Shown piece by piece: positions 1 through 9,676 of a stretch of 64,000 nucleotides of DNA. A program made the translations under genes and the position numbers. The first letter of the stretch is position 1, and every line of letters begins with the position of its first letter. A model generated the notes under the pieces. The model made no database searches and was not told where the DNA came from. It was given only the letters and a program-made list of their open reading frames with translations. Origin of the DNA: Candidatus Cloacimonas acidaminovorans str. Evry (GTDB lineage: Bacteria; Cloacimonadota; Cloacimonadia; Cloacimonadales; Cloacimonadaceae); contig NC_020449.1 in NCBI RefSeq assembly GCF_000146065.2, positions 992,001 through 1,056,000 on the forward strand, written 5' to 3'.

Positions 1-96
1 TTAACCATCTCTATAACTTATCTGACAGGGAGGATTCTTAATAACAATAAATGGTTCTCTGCCCTCTGCCCTCAGCTTATAATAAGGAGTTCTATT

Positions 97-387
97 ATGT
101 CCCTAAACAAACATCTCTATGTCGTCGCTTTTGATATCGTTTCCGATAAAATTCGCTACCGCTGTGTTAAAATTCTCCTTTCCTACGGACAAAGAGTCCA
201 AAAAAGCGTTTTTGAATGTATCCTAAACGATAAACAATTCCTGGATATGAAATCCAAACTTGATAACACTATAAACCCCGAAATAGATAGCATTCGCTAT
301 TACCTCCTCTGTGCAAATTGCGAAAAAAACATATCTGTCTCCGGAATCGGATTATATTCTTACTTTGAAGATCTAATCATCGTTTAA
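97..387 (+). CDS. cas2: CRISPR-associated endonuclease Cas2
   Basis: Small Cas2 protein of 96 residues, the usual family length. Cas2 dimers bridge Cas1 dimers in the complex that inserts new spacers at the leader end of the array. The N-terminal ferredoxin-like strand YVVAFDIVSD carries the conserved Asp, followed by the helix with IRYRCVKILLSYG and the strand RVQKSVFEC, all typical of Cas2. The ATG is preceded by AAGGAG at a normal distance. The gene lies about 440 bases upstream of the first CRISPR repeat, on the same strand, so it is the last cas gene before the leader. Cas1 and the effector genes must lie upstream of the window, so the CRISPR subtype cannot be set from here. Confidence 0.95.
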   Translation: MSLNKHLYVVAFDIVSDKIRYRCVKILLSYGQRVQKSVFECILNDKQFLDMKSKLDNTINPEIDSIRYYLLCANCEKNISVSGIGLYSYFEDLIIV

Positions 388-830
388 AAACTCTTATCTC
401 AATGAGTTATTTGCTTTCCCTGCGTATGAATAGATTCCTAATATCATATCTTCAAAATCAAAAAGATATTTTATGCTTGACTTATTTTATGATTGATTAT
501 ATAAGGAAAATTGTATGTATAGCTAACTCGCTATATAAACCTTGGCAAGACAAAAAAAGGAGCTGATATTATGATTATTTATGTATGCCCCAAAAATAAT
601 TATAAAAGAACAGCGATTGCCTGCTCTCTATGCAATTTCGCTAAACTGCTCTATTATAACATAGTTACAAGCTCTATCCACAAAATCATTGTCCCAAACA
701 CAATTACTTGCTATATATACAATTATACAAAATATGCATCTATACCCCATACCCCCAATCATAAATCTATTAGCCATTGCCATTTTGATAACGATGAATA
801 CTTTATGCTTAATGCCTAAATGTATGTGCT
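388..830 (+). promoter_or_regulatory. CRISPR leader region
   Basis: AT-rich stretch between cas2 and the first repeat, with no convincing gene. By position it should hold the leader that drives array transcription and directs spacer insertion. An 82-codon open frame (571-819) with an AAGGAG before its ATG ends just before the array, but its composition (many Ile, Tyr, Asn, His) is what AT-rich noncoding DNA gives, so I do not call it a gene. Assignment as leader rests on position: the opposite array end carries the truncated repeat, which marks the old, leader-distal end. Confidence 0.7.
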
Positions 831-3800
831 ATTGAAATAAACTTGACCCGTTTGAGGGGATTGTGACATAAAGGTTCATCTTCATCAGCAGTGTCAGAAT
901 CAGAATTGAAATAAACTTGACCCGTTTGAGGGGATTGTGACTTAAGCTACATCAGGAGGAAGCATTCCCTGATGTAGGTTATGATTGAAATAAACTTGAC
1001 CCGTTTGAGGGGATTGTGACATTCCGGGCTTTTTCCGAGTCAGGAACAATATTATCTGCATTGAAATAAACTTGACCCGTTTGAGGGGATTGTGACTAAA
1101 GTCCCAGTCTGAAGATAATATTGTGTTTATAGCCATTGAAATAAACTTGACCCGTTTGAGGGGATTGTGACGTAAATACTAATCCTATCAGTTTCATTTT
1201 TCCTCCTATTGAAATAAACTTGACCCGTTTGAGGGGATTGTGACAGGAATAGTCATTTTTCCACGAAGCACTACTGCGATATTGAAATAAACTTGACCCG
1301 TTTGAGGGGATTGTGACAAAAAAGCACTCCAAACAGCTTGGAGAGGTTTTGTTTTGAGAATTGAAATAAACTTGACCCGTTTGAGGGGATTGTGACTTTA
1401 GATTGTGCATTGAATCGAAGGCACCATCCTTATATTGAAATAAACTTGACCCGTTTGAGGGGATTGTGACTATCCCCAATTATCTTTGTTTTCACCAAAG
1501 ATTCTGGAAATTAATTGAAATAAACTTGACCCGTTTGAGGGGATTGTGACGTGAACGCTTTTTTGGTCAAGCAAGGTGTTTTTAAATTGAAATAAACTTG
1601 ACCCGTTTGAGGGGATTGTGACTTTAAAGCTTTAAACACTTTGAATTTGTTAGCTAAATCCATTATTGAAATAAACTTGACCCGTTTGAGGGGATTGTGA
1701 CTTTTTGTTGTAGAAATATTCGAAAGCTTCATAGTCTTCCATTGAAATAAACTTGACCCGTTTGAGGGGATTGTGACGACCACGAATTGCCCCGATATTT
1801 CGTTTTAGCAATACGATCATTGAAATAAACTTGACCCGTTTGAGGGGATTGTGACTCAAAATATGGACAAGAACGATAATCGTGATAACAGATATATTGA
1901 AATAAACTTGACCCGTTTGAGGGGATTGTGACTATATTTCGGAGATTGACTTCTTATCTACCTCGTATTTTAATTGAAATAAACTTGACCCGTTTGAGGG
2001 GATTGTGACAAACACGATGAACAATACCATCCCGATGGCGGTTAATATTTGTATTGAAATAAACTTGACCCGTTTGAGGGGATTGTGACATGGAAGTGAA
2101 GCCTATGGGTTCATAGATTGCCCAATATTGAAATAAACTTGACCCGTTTGAGGGGATTGTGACATTAGGATACATAGCGGAAAAAACTGGCACAGGATCT
2201 GCGATTGAAATAAACTTGACCCGTTTGAGGGGATTGTGACCAATTGAGGCTCCTCATCCCGGTTCATGGTTCTGTACAATCTATTGAAATAAACTTGACC
2301 CGTTTGAGGGGATTGTGACGATCGCTCTGAACCCAGATTTCAGCCTTCACATATGACCCATATTGAAATAAACTTGACCCGTTTGAGGGGATTGTGACGA
2401 TCGCTCTGAACCCAGATTTCAGCCTTCACATATGAATTGAAATAAACTTGACCCGTTTGAGGGGATTGTGACCGTCTTCCTGGTAATACGAGATCACCAG
2501 GAAGGGCTTTCCTATTGAAATAAACTTGACCCGTTTGAGGGGATTGTGACAATTGACTCAGCAACAAGCTCGCCATTGGCTTTGGTTGCTCATTGAAATA
2601 AACTTGACCCGTTTGAGGGGATTGTGACACTTCTGCCAAATCTTTAGCAGAGCCAAAAAGCGTCCTATATTGAAATAAACTTGACCCGTTTGAGGGGATT
2701 GTGACAAGATCTTTGGGGTCATCTCTTGCTCAATGTCAAAATTATTGAAATAAACTTGACCCGTTTGAGGGGATTGTGACTTCGAACTGGGAAATAACCG
2801 TTACTTCTAATAAGTTCATATTGAAATAAACTTGACCCGTTTGAGGGGATTGTGACAATGACCTCAGTTTTTCTTGTTCAGGAAATACCCACTTGAATTG
2901 AAATAAACTTGACCCGTTTGAGGGGATTGTGACAAGATCTTTGGGGTCATCTCTTGCTCAATGTCAAAATTATTGAAATAAACTTGACCCGTTTGAGGGG
3001 ATTGTGACTTCGAACTGGGAAATAACCGTTACTTCTAATAAGTTCATATTGAAATAAACTTGACCCGTTTGAGGGGATTGTGACAATGACCTCAGTTTTT
3101 CTTGTTCAGGAAATACCCACTTGAATTGAAATAAACTTGACCCGTTTGAGGGGATTGTGACTTGGTTCACGGCTGCTTCGTACCATTGAGCTTGTGCCAT
3201 ATTGAAATAAACTTGACCCGTTTGAGGGGATTGTGACATTAATCTTCCTTCCAGATATCGCACTGGAAGGTTGGGATTGAAATAAACTTGACCCGTTTGA
3301 GGGGATTGTGACTCTCTGTATCTCTTATACAGAGAATTCCCGAATCATCATATTGAAATAAACTTGACCCGTTTGAGGGGATTGTGACTCAACCTATTTT
3401 CTGTACCTGTTGAATGAGCACATTCATTGAAATAAACTTGACCCGTTTGAGGGGATTGTGACATGATTATGATTAACAAAACTACGGTTATGAATAGATA
3501 CATTGAAATAAACTTGACCCGTTTGAGGGGATTGTGACTTAAAAATTGACCGTTAATACACGCTTTTAAGCTAACGCTGAATTGAAATAAACTTGACCCG
3601 TTTGAGGGGATTGTGACTCAACTAAACCACAAACGAATGCTGGAAACGCCCATCCTATTGAAATAAACTTGACCCGTTTGAGGGGATTGTGACACTTACC
3701 CAAATTTCAGCTCTAACAAATGAACCAAATTTTGGAATTGAAATAAACTTGACCCGTTTGAGGGGATTGTGACATTCTGTACCGAAGAAATACTACTTCT

Positions 3801-6740
3801 CTTCACAGCGAATTGAAATAAACTTGACCCGTTTGAGGGGATTGAGACTCAATTACTTTTTTTTCAACTTCTTTCTTTGTCATTTTTTGATTGAAATAAA
3901 CTTGACCCGTTTGAGGGGATTGAGACTATTGATAGATTTATCCCTCAATGCTTGAAGGAATTTTTCTCATTGAAATAAACTTGACCCGTTTGAGGGGATT
4001 GAGACCATCCACAAGCCATTTACATAGCCACATACGAATGCTGGAATTGAAATAAACTTGACCCGTTTGAGGGGATTGAGACCACATCAACTTCATAACG
4101 AAGCTAATGCGTTCGTTATAATTGAAATAAACTTGACCCGTTTGAGGGGATTGTGACCCTCTCTTCTTCTTCACCTCACACCGGGGGGAGACATTCCATT
4201 GAAATAAACTTGACCCGTTTGAGGGGATTGTGACGGAAATGGCTTCTGCTAATACAGAGGCAGACCCGAAAAGATTGAAATAAACTTGACCCGTTTGAGG
4301 GGATTGTGACTGAACTGGAAAATATCCAAAAGATCTAATGATCCCTTCTGCATTGAAATAAACTTGACCCGTTTGAGGGGATTGTGACTTGGCTTCTTCA
4401 ATAGTGATTGCCCGCATTTCGGAATTATTGAAATAAACTTGACCCGTTTGAGGGGATTGTGACATTACTTTTTGGTTTTTTCTGTAAATCGCGACATAAT
4501 TGAAATAAACTTGACCCGTTTGAGGGGATTGTGACCTATTCGTACCCTATCATCACACGGATCATACCGGAAGATTGAAATAAACTTGACCCGTTTGAGG
4601 GGATTGTGACTCTTTTCTGAATTATACAGGTTTTTCCATCCCCTAAATGGATTGAAATAAACTTGACCCGTTTGAGGGGATTGTGACTTAAACTGTTGTT
4701 TCAGTGGAACTAATCCACTGGCCTTTATTGAAATAAACTTGACCCGTTTGAGGGGATTGAGACAATATTCTTCTTATTCGGGTTAATTTTTCAATTACTT
4801 TTTCATTGAAATAAACTTGACCCGTTTGAGGGGATTGAGACCCAATTCTGCGCCTTTTCGCTCACCGCCCAAAATCCATATTGAAATAAACTTGACCCGT
4901 TTGAGGGGATTGAGACTACCACAAGTTCCATAATGATGTACTCCTCCCTCTTCAGCCCAATTGAAATAAACTTGACCCGTTTGAGGGGATTGAGACAATA
5001 GATAAGGTTTCCCATTTTCAGACATAATGGGAATTGAAATAAACTTGACCCGTTTGAGGGGATTGAGACGCATTTGAAAGGCAAGGGTCAGAAAAACGGA
5101 GCCATTGTCGGTTTGATTGAAATAAACTTGACCCGTTTGAGGGGATTGAGACGAGTGCTGTGGAGATTGTCCGGAATAATCTCAACCAATATTGAAATAA
5201 ACTTGACCCGTTTGAGGGGATTGAGACTAAAAGAAACGGTTTCTTTCCAGCAGCCATATCTGGCATCATTGAAATAAACTTGACCCGTTTGAGGGGATTG
5301 AGACGAAAACACTGGCACAGGATCAGCTCCAAAACTGATGATTGAAATAAACTTGACCCGTTTGAGGGGATTGAGACCTCCCAGAACTCCTGACGGGTAC
5401 TGTTGTACCCGTCCAGGATACTCCATTGAAATAAACTTGACCCGTTTGAGGGGATTGAGACGAAAACACTGGCACAGGATCAGCTCCAAAACTGATGATT
5501 GAAATAAACTTGACCCGTTTGAGGGGATTGAGACCTCCCAGAACTCCTGACGGGTACTGTTGTACCCGTCCAGGATACTCCATTGAAATAAACTTGACCC
5601 GTTTGAGGGGATTGAGACCGAAAATATTAAAAGAAACGGCTTCCCATTTTCAGCCATTGAAATAAACTTGACCCGTTTGAGGGGATTGAGACTCAAACCG
5701 GAAGTGGTTTCCCGGAAAAGCAAAAGATATGCATTGAAATAAACTTGACCCGTTTGAGGGGATTGAGACTTCTCGTATTATTTCTTTTAATTCTTCTTTT
5801 TTCATTTTTTATTGAAATAAACTTGACCCGTTTGAGGGGATTGAGACTTGCCTCAGATAGGGTTATCATCCTCATTTCGCTGTAATTGAAATAAACTTGA
5901 CCCGTTTGAGGGGATTGAGACAAAAAAAAGGCAAATTTGATAATTCCTGAATTATATCAGGAATTGAAATAAACTTGACCCGTTTGAGGGGATTGAGACG
6001 CTATAATCGGCTTCTGCAATATATATATTTACTCGTATTGAAATAAACTTGACCCGTTTGAGGGGATTGAGACGAATTCATCGCATAGTTCTACATATTT
6101 TTCCACCACCCAATTGAAATAAACTTGACCCGTTTGAGGGGATTGAGACACTTGATAGTGGTCTGATGTAAATTGAATACATCTTTATATTGAAATAAAC
6201 TTGACCCGTTTGAGGGGATTGTGACAGCACCTCCCAGAGGATGTAGATAAATGAGGCAATCGTATTGAAATAAACTTGACCCGTTTGAGGGGATTGTGAC
6301 CAATTGCCAACTTCTTCACCTCTCTGTCCTGAAGGATTGAAATAAACTTGACCCGTTTGAGGGGATTGTGACTCACAACTTTCTATTTCCGGATGGTAGA
6401 ATTCACAGTATTGAAATAAACTTGACCCGTTTGAGGGGATTGTGACTCCCTAACCCAACCAAGCCCGCTAAGGTCGATATCTGGCTTATTGAAATAAATT
6501 TGACCCGTTTGAGGGGATTGTGACTTCGCCGAACTCTCCAGTTCTATAAGCTCTAATCGCAATTGAAATAAACTTGACCCGTTTGAGGGGATTGTGACGG
6601 TGCAAGCACTTATTCACTTTATGACAACCCAATTGAAATAAACTTGACCCGTTTGAGGGGATTGTGACAACTTTACCACAGTTCCTTCGGGAAGCTCACC
6701 ACGGAACACATTGAAATAAACTTGACCCGTTTGAGGGGAT
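831..6740 (+). CRISPR. CRISPR array, 78 repeats and 77 spacers
   Basis: Direct repeats of 37 bases that start with ATTGAAATAAACTTG and end with GGGGATTGTGAC or GGGGATTGAGAC. I located 78 repeats; spacers are about 35-47 bases. The first repeat is 831-867; the last (6710-6740) is cut to its first 31 bases. The 3' ends ATTGTGAC/ATTGAGAC resemble the common 8-base crRNA handle ATTGAAAC, which supports plus-strand transcription from the cas2 side. Repeats ending GTGAC occupy 831-3773, 4121-4687 and 6189-6668; repeats ending GAGAC occupy 3812-4082 and 4727-6149. One repeat (6488-6524) has a C-to-T change (AAATTTGAC). A three-spacer block is tandemly duplicated (2669-2896 and 2897-3124), as is a two-spacer block (5268-5424 and 5425-5581). 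Spacers 2320-2361 and 2399-2435 share the same 37 bases. About 71 spacers are distinct. Confidence 0.99.
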
Positions 6741-7090
6741 GCCTCTCACAGATTACACAGATTTCACAGATGAATATTTCACGCAGATTTCGCAGATTAC
6801 GCAGATTTGAATAGGTAAGGGATGAACAGGATAAAAGAGAATTTGGGGATAAAAAAGAATGGAACACAGATAACTGGATTAAGCGGATTTACACAGATAA
6901 AAAATAGGTAGGGGATTATTTTAGCAGAGGGTAGAGAGCTTGGGGCTTAGAGGAAAAATAGCCCTAATATGAAAAGGATTAAAAAGGATTTTTGAGATTT
7001 TATACAATATCCGGATTGATAAATCAGTAAGATAAGAAAAATTCAAAAAAATACCTTTTTAACTCTGAGATAACTATAAAACATCCCAAT

Positions 7091-7484
7091 AAAGCTCGGA
7101 GAGCGAAACAACGATAGCGATGGGTGCATAAGCCCCTCGGGAAAAGAGTAATCACATTTAATATATATATCAATATATTGTCCAAAAAAGAGCTGTCCCG
7201 AAACTAAAAGTTAGTTTTGATACAGTAAATATAAGCCATTTTAAGGAACAATCTCCTCTTGAGGATACATCTTTGTATACCTGAAAATGGCCAAAAATGG
7301 ACTTTTGGGATGTTGTGAGACAACCCCGCCCCCCAATTTTCCCAAGAGCTAAAAATAGGTCAAAATAGAAGTGTCGCCCTTGGGTGCTCTATCTAAATTA
7401 AATAAGTTTTAATAATCAATATATCTTTCATTGGACGAGGGGTTTACACCACCATCGCTATCATTGTTTCGCTCTCCGAGCTTT
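7091..7484. repeat. Inverted 49-base repeats flanking a 296-base centre
   Basis: Left copy 7091-7139 begins AAAGCTCGGAGAGCGAAACA and ends GCCCCTCG. The right copy, 7436-7484, is its reverse complement with only a few mismatches. Both contain the (A)GATAGCGATGG core of the repeat family that recurs elsewhere in the window, but here with an unusual CTCGGAGAGCG left half. The AT-rich centre has no open frame. The arrangement resembles a MITE or a large inverted repeat; no transposase is nearby and no clear target-site duplication is visible. Confidence 0.6.
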
Positions 7485-7751
7485 TTTTATTAGCGAGCTA
7501 AAAGTTATAGGACAAGCATTTTACTTTTTCTTTATATACCCTGTCAAAATGGAAAATATATTAGATGATATTTTAATTGGCTTTCTAATTGATATTACTG
7601 AAAAACAGAACTTAAAAGTTCAGCATTTTTGATAGTGGATAATGGGGGAAAAATAAAATTGACAGGAACTATGATTTTAGCTAACTTGTATATAGCTTGA
7701 GATGTTGAGTTTGGGATTTTCCTCAAGACCTTTAGACCTCTTGACTTAATG

Positions 7752-7773
7752 GACCCGTTTGAGGGGATTGTGA
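7752..7773 (+). repeat. Orphan fragment of the CRISPR repeat
   Basis: 22 bases identical to the 3' part of the GTGAC-type CRISPR repeat (GACCCGTTTGAGGGGATTG followed by TGA), 1.0 kb beyond the last array repeat and in the same orientation. It overlaps in content with the truncated terminal repeat at 6710-6740, which has the 5' part. It is probably a remnant of an array that once extended further, later interrupted or deleted. Confidence 0.7.
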
Positions 7774-8031
7774 GGCACTCCGCATAAAGCACGGTGCTTA
7801 ACCTATTATTGTTGTGAGTTAAAAAAATATGTTACTGGGAAACTTATAAGTAAAAACGAAAACACCAAATCATTAAACTCCTCTACCTTTCTACCTCTCA
7901 ATTTCCCGAACCCCTGGAACCATAAAGAGTGATAAATGGAATGTTAATTGCATTTATAAAGATAGTCACTTCCTGCTTAGCCAAGTGCAAAGCTGGAAGC
8001 GGATGTAATATAATTACTAACAGAGGAATAG

Positions 8032-9222
8032 ATGACTGTTCTGATAATAGTGACTTTGATACTGATAACGCATTGGATTATAGAATATCAAAGGCATACA
8101 AAAAATGTTCTGTCAATTCCCATTCGGATTCATATTAACGGGACACGGGGGAAATCAAGTGTTACTCGTCTTATAGCTGCCGGCTTAAGAGAAGGAGGAA
8201 AAGTAACGGTAGCCAAGACCACGGGAACCTTGCCCAGAGTTATTCTTCCGGATGGAAGAGAAGCAGCCATACTGCGTTTGATGGGTGCTAATATTATTGA
8301 ACAGAAATATATCTTCCGTCATGCTGTAAAGCACAAACCGGATGCCATAGTTATTGAATGTATGGCAGTAAATCCGGTTTTACAGTGGATAACGGAGCGT
8401 AAATTTATTCGGAGTACTATTAGTGTTATTACCAATTGTCGGGAAGACCATCTGGATTTAATGGGTTCTACTGTGCAAAGCGTAACTATGTGCATTAGTA
8501 ATACTATACCGAAAAAGGGAATTTGTTACACGGCAGAAGAAGAACAATATCCCCTTTTGGAAAAAGTGGCAAAAAGCAGACAATGTCAAATTCATAAGAT
8601 TCGTCCTGTAGATGTTACGGAAGAGGAATTGAATAAATTCAGATATATTGAGCATAGTGAAAATGTGCAATTATCTTTAGCTGTATGTGCTGCAGCGGGA
8701 GTTCCCCGAGATGTAGCTTTAAGGGGAATGCAAAAAGCGACACCTGATCCTGGTGCCTTAAAAAAATACCCAATTAAAGATAGAGGCAAAACAATAATAT
8801 TCTATAATGTATTTGCTGCAAACGATCCTCAGTCAACAGTAGAAATCATTCAAATGGTTACCGGCAATTTGCAAAATATAGAAAAGATTATCATTTTGAA
8901 TAGCAGAGCAGACCGCCTTTTTCGCAGTCATCAATTAGTGGATGCGATCAAGCCCTTGGATTTTTCCTATTTATTGCTAACGGGAGAAATACCTGATAAG
9001 ATAGAAAACTATGCTATTCAAGCAGGTATCCCTAAAGAAAAAATATTTCCTTTAGGTGAACCCTTACCGGAAGTTATCTATCAAAAAGTGTGGGAACTTA
9101 CTAAGGATGAATCTCATATTTTGGGAATCGGTAATATTGCCGGAACAATAAAATATGGGGCACAAATAGTAGCCCACTTCAGACATAAAATGAAAGAGTG
9201 TAATGAAAGGAGCCGGATGTGA
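8032..9222 (+). CDS. pgsB: Poly-gamma-glutamate synthase PgsB/CapB
   Basis: ATP-dependent amide ligase of the Mur-ligase type that polymerises glutamate through gamma linkages at the cytoplasmic membrane. The 396 residues match the family's usual length of about 390-400. Residues 1-18 form a membrane anchor. The P-loop-like GTRGKSS is at 37-43, followed by AKTTGTLPRVILPDGRE, the IECMAVNP segment and ITNCREDHLDLMG, all typical of PgsB. The ATG has AGAGGAA just upstream. It is the first gene of a tight operon and overlaps pgsC by four bases, so the two membrane partners are translationally coupled. PgsB from firmicutes makes capsule or secreted polymer; the polymer made here is inferred from family. 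Confidence 0.93.
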   Translation: MTVLIIVTLILITHWIIEYQRHTKNVLSIPIRIHINGTRGKSSVTRLIAAGLREGGKVTVAKTTGTLPRVILPDGREAAILRLMGANIIEQKYIFRHAVKHKPDAIVIECMAVNPVLQWITERKFIRSTISVITNCREDHLDLMGSTVQSVTMCISNTIPKKGICYTAEEEQYPLLEKVAKSRQCQIHKIRPVDVTEEELNKFRYIEHSENVQLSLAVCAAAGVPRDVALRGMQKATPDPGALKKYPIKDRGKTIIFYNVFAANDPQSTVEIIQMVTGNLQNIEKIIILNSRADRLFRSHQLVDAIKPLDFSYLLLTGEIPDKIENYAIQAGIPKEKIFPLGEPLPEVIYQKVWELTKDESHILGIGNIAGTIKYGAQIVAHFRHKMKECNERSRM

Positions 9223-9674
9223 TTGATACAATAGTTCAAGCCGCGGTTGGGATGGGTGTGATTATTTCACTGATGTTCAGTGAATTACTTGGTGCTTCTG
9301 CGGGAGGAATAGTAGTTCCAGGTTATATTGCTTTATATTTGGATAGACCTTTGCAGATTTTAGGCACTTTAGTAATCAGTTTATTAACCTGGGCAATCAT
9401 ACGCATTATCGGTAATTTTACCTTACTTTTCGGCAAACGGAGGATGGTGCTAAGTATTTTAATTGGCTTTATTTTGGGTTGGCTTTCCCGCATTTTGGTA
9501 GTTCAAGATATTACAATTCATCAATTGCAGATGCAATCCATTGGTTACATCATTCCCGGGCTTATTGCTAACTGGTTTGAACGCCAGGGTTTTTGGAAAA
9601 CAGTATCTTCTATGGGGATAGCTGCAATAGTTGTTCGTTTGGCTTTAATGGTTATATTTAACGGAGAATTGTAA
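9219..9674 (+). CDS. pgsC: Poly-gamma-glutamate biosynthesis membrane protein PgsC/CapC
   Basis: Integral membrane subunit that works with PgsB in polyglutamate synthesis and transfer across the inner membrane. The 151 residues are close to the usual ~149. Several hydrophobic segments are visible (8-25, 45-62, 77-95, about 105-120, 128-148), with the family motif ELLGASAGGIVVPGYIAL near the N-terminus. The start is a GTG inside the last codons of pgsB (GTGA overlap), with AGGAGCC upstream. Two bases separate its stop from the next ATG. Its adjacency to pgsB makes the call firm. Confidence 0.92.
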   Translation: MIDTIVQAAVGMGVIISLMFSELLGASAGGIVVPGYIALYLDRPLQILGTLVISLLTWAIIRIIGNFTLLFGKRRMVLSILIGFILGWLSRILVVQDITIHQLQMQSIGYIIPGLIANWFERQGFWKTVSSMGIAAIVVRLALMVIFNGEL

Positions 9675-9676
9675 AA

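Larger units (their letters stand above)
6741..8031. other. Gene-free, repeat-rich region after the array
   Basis: No gene that I can support. It holds CACAGATTACACAGATT-type short repeats (6745-6810), a pair of inverted 49-base copies of the dispersed AGCGATGG/AAGCCCCTCG element (7091-7139 and 7436-7484), a partial GTGTCGCCCTTGGG copy near 7372, and an orphan CRISPR-repeat fragment (7752-7773). Short open frames here run through these repeats and look accidental. Confidence 0.75.

Noticed and set aside
571-819. 82-codon frame with AAGGAG before its ATG
   Set aside because: Biased composition typical of AT-rich noncoding DNA, no recognisable fold, and it fills the expected leader position.
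942-6376. Many minus-strand open frames containing SQSPQTGQVYFN or NPLKRVKFIS repeats
   Set aside because: They are translations of the CRISPR repeat and spacers, not repeat proteins; they have no ribosome sites and end with the array.
831-6740. Opposite array orientation, because the repeat begins with ATTGAAA and its complement could be read as a repeat ending in TTTCAAT
   Set aside because: The intact end faces cas2 and the truncated repeat is at 6710-6740, and the plus-strand 3' end ATTGTGAC/ATTGAGAC resembles the usual crRNA handle.
7595-7792. 65-codon minus-strand frame
   Set aside because: It runs across the orphan CRISPR-repeat fragment and other repeats, with no ribosome site.
7929-8138. 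69-codon frame overlapping the start of pgsB
   Set aside because: Overlaps the well-supported pgsB N-terminus in another frame and shows no family resemblance.
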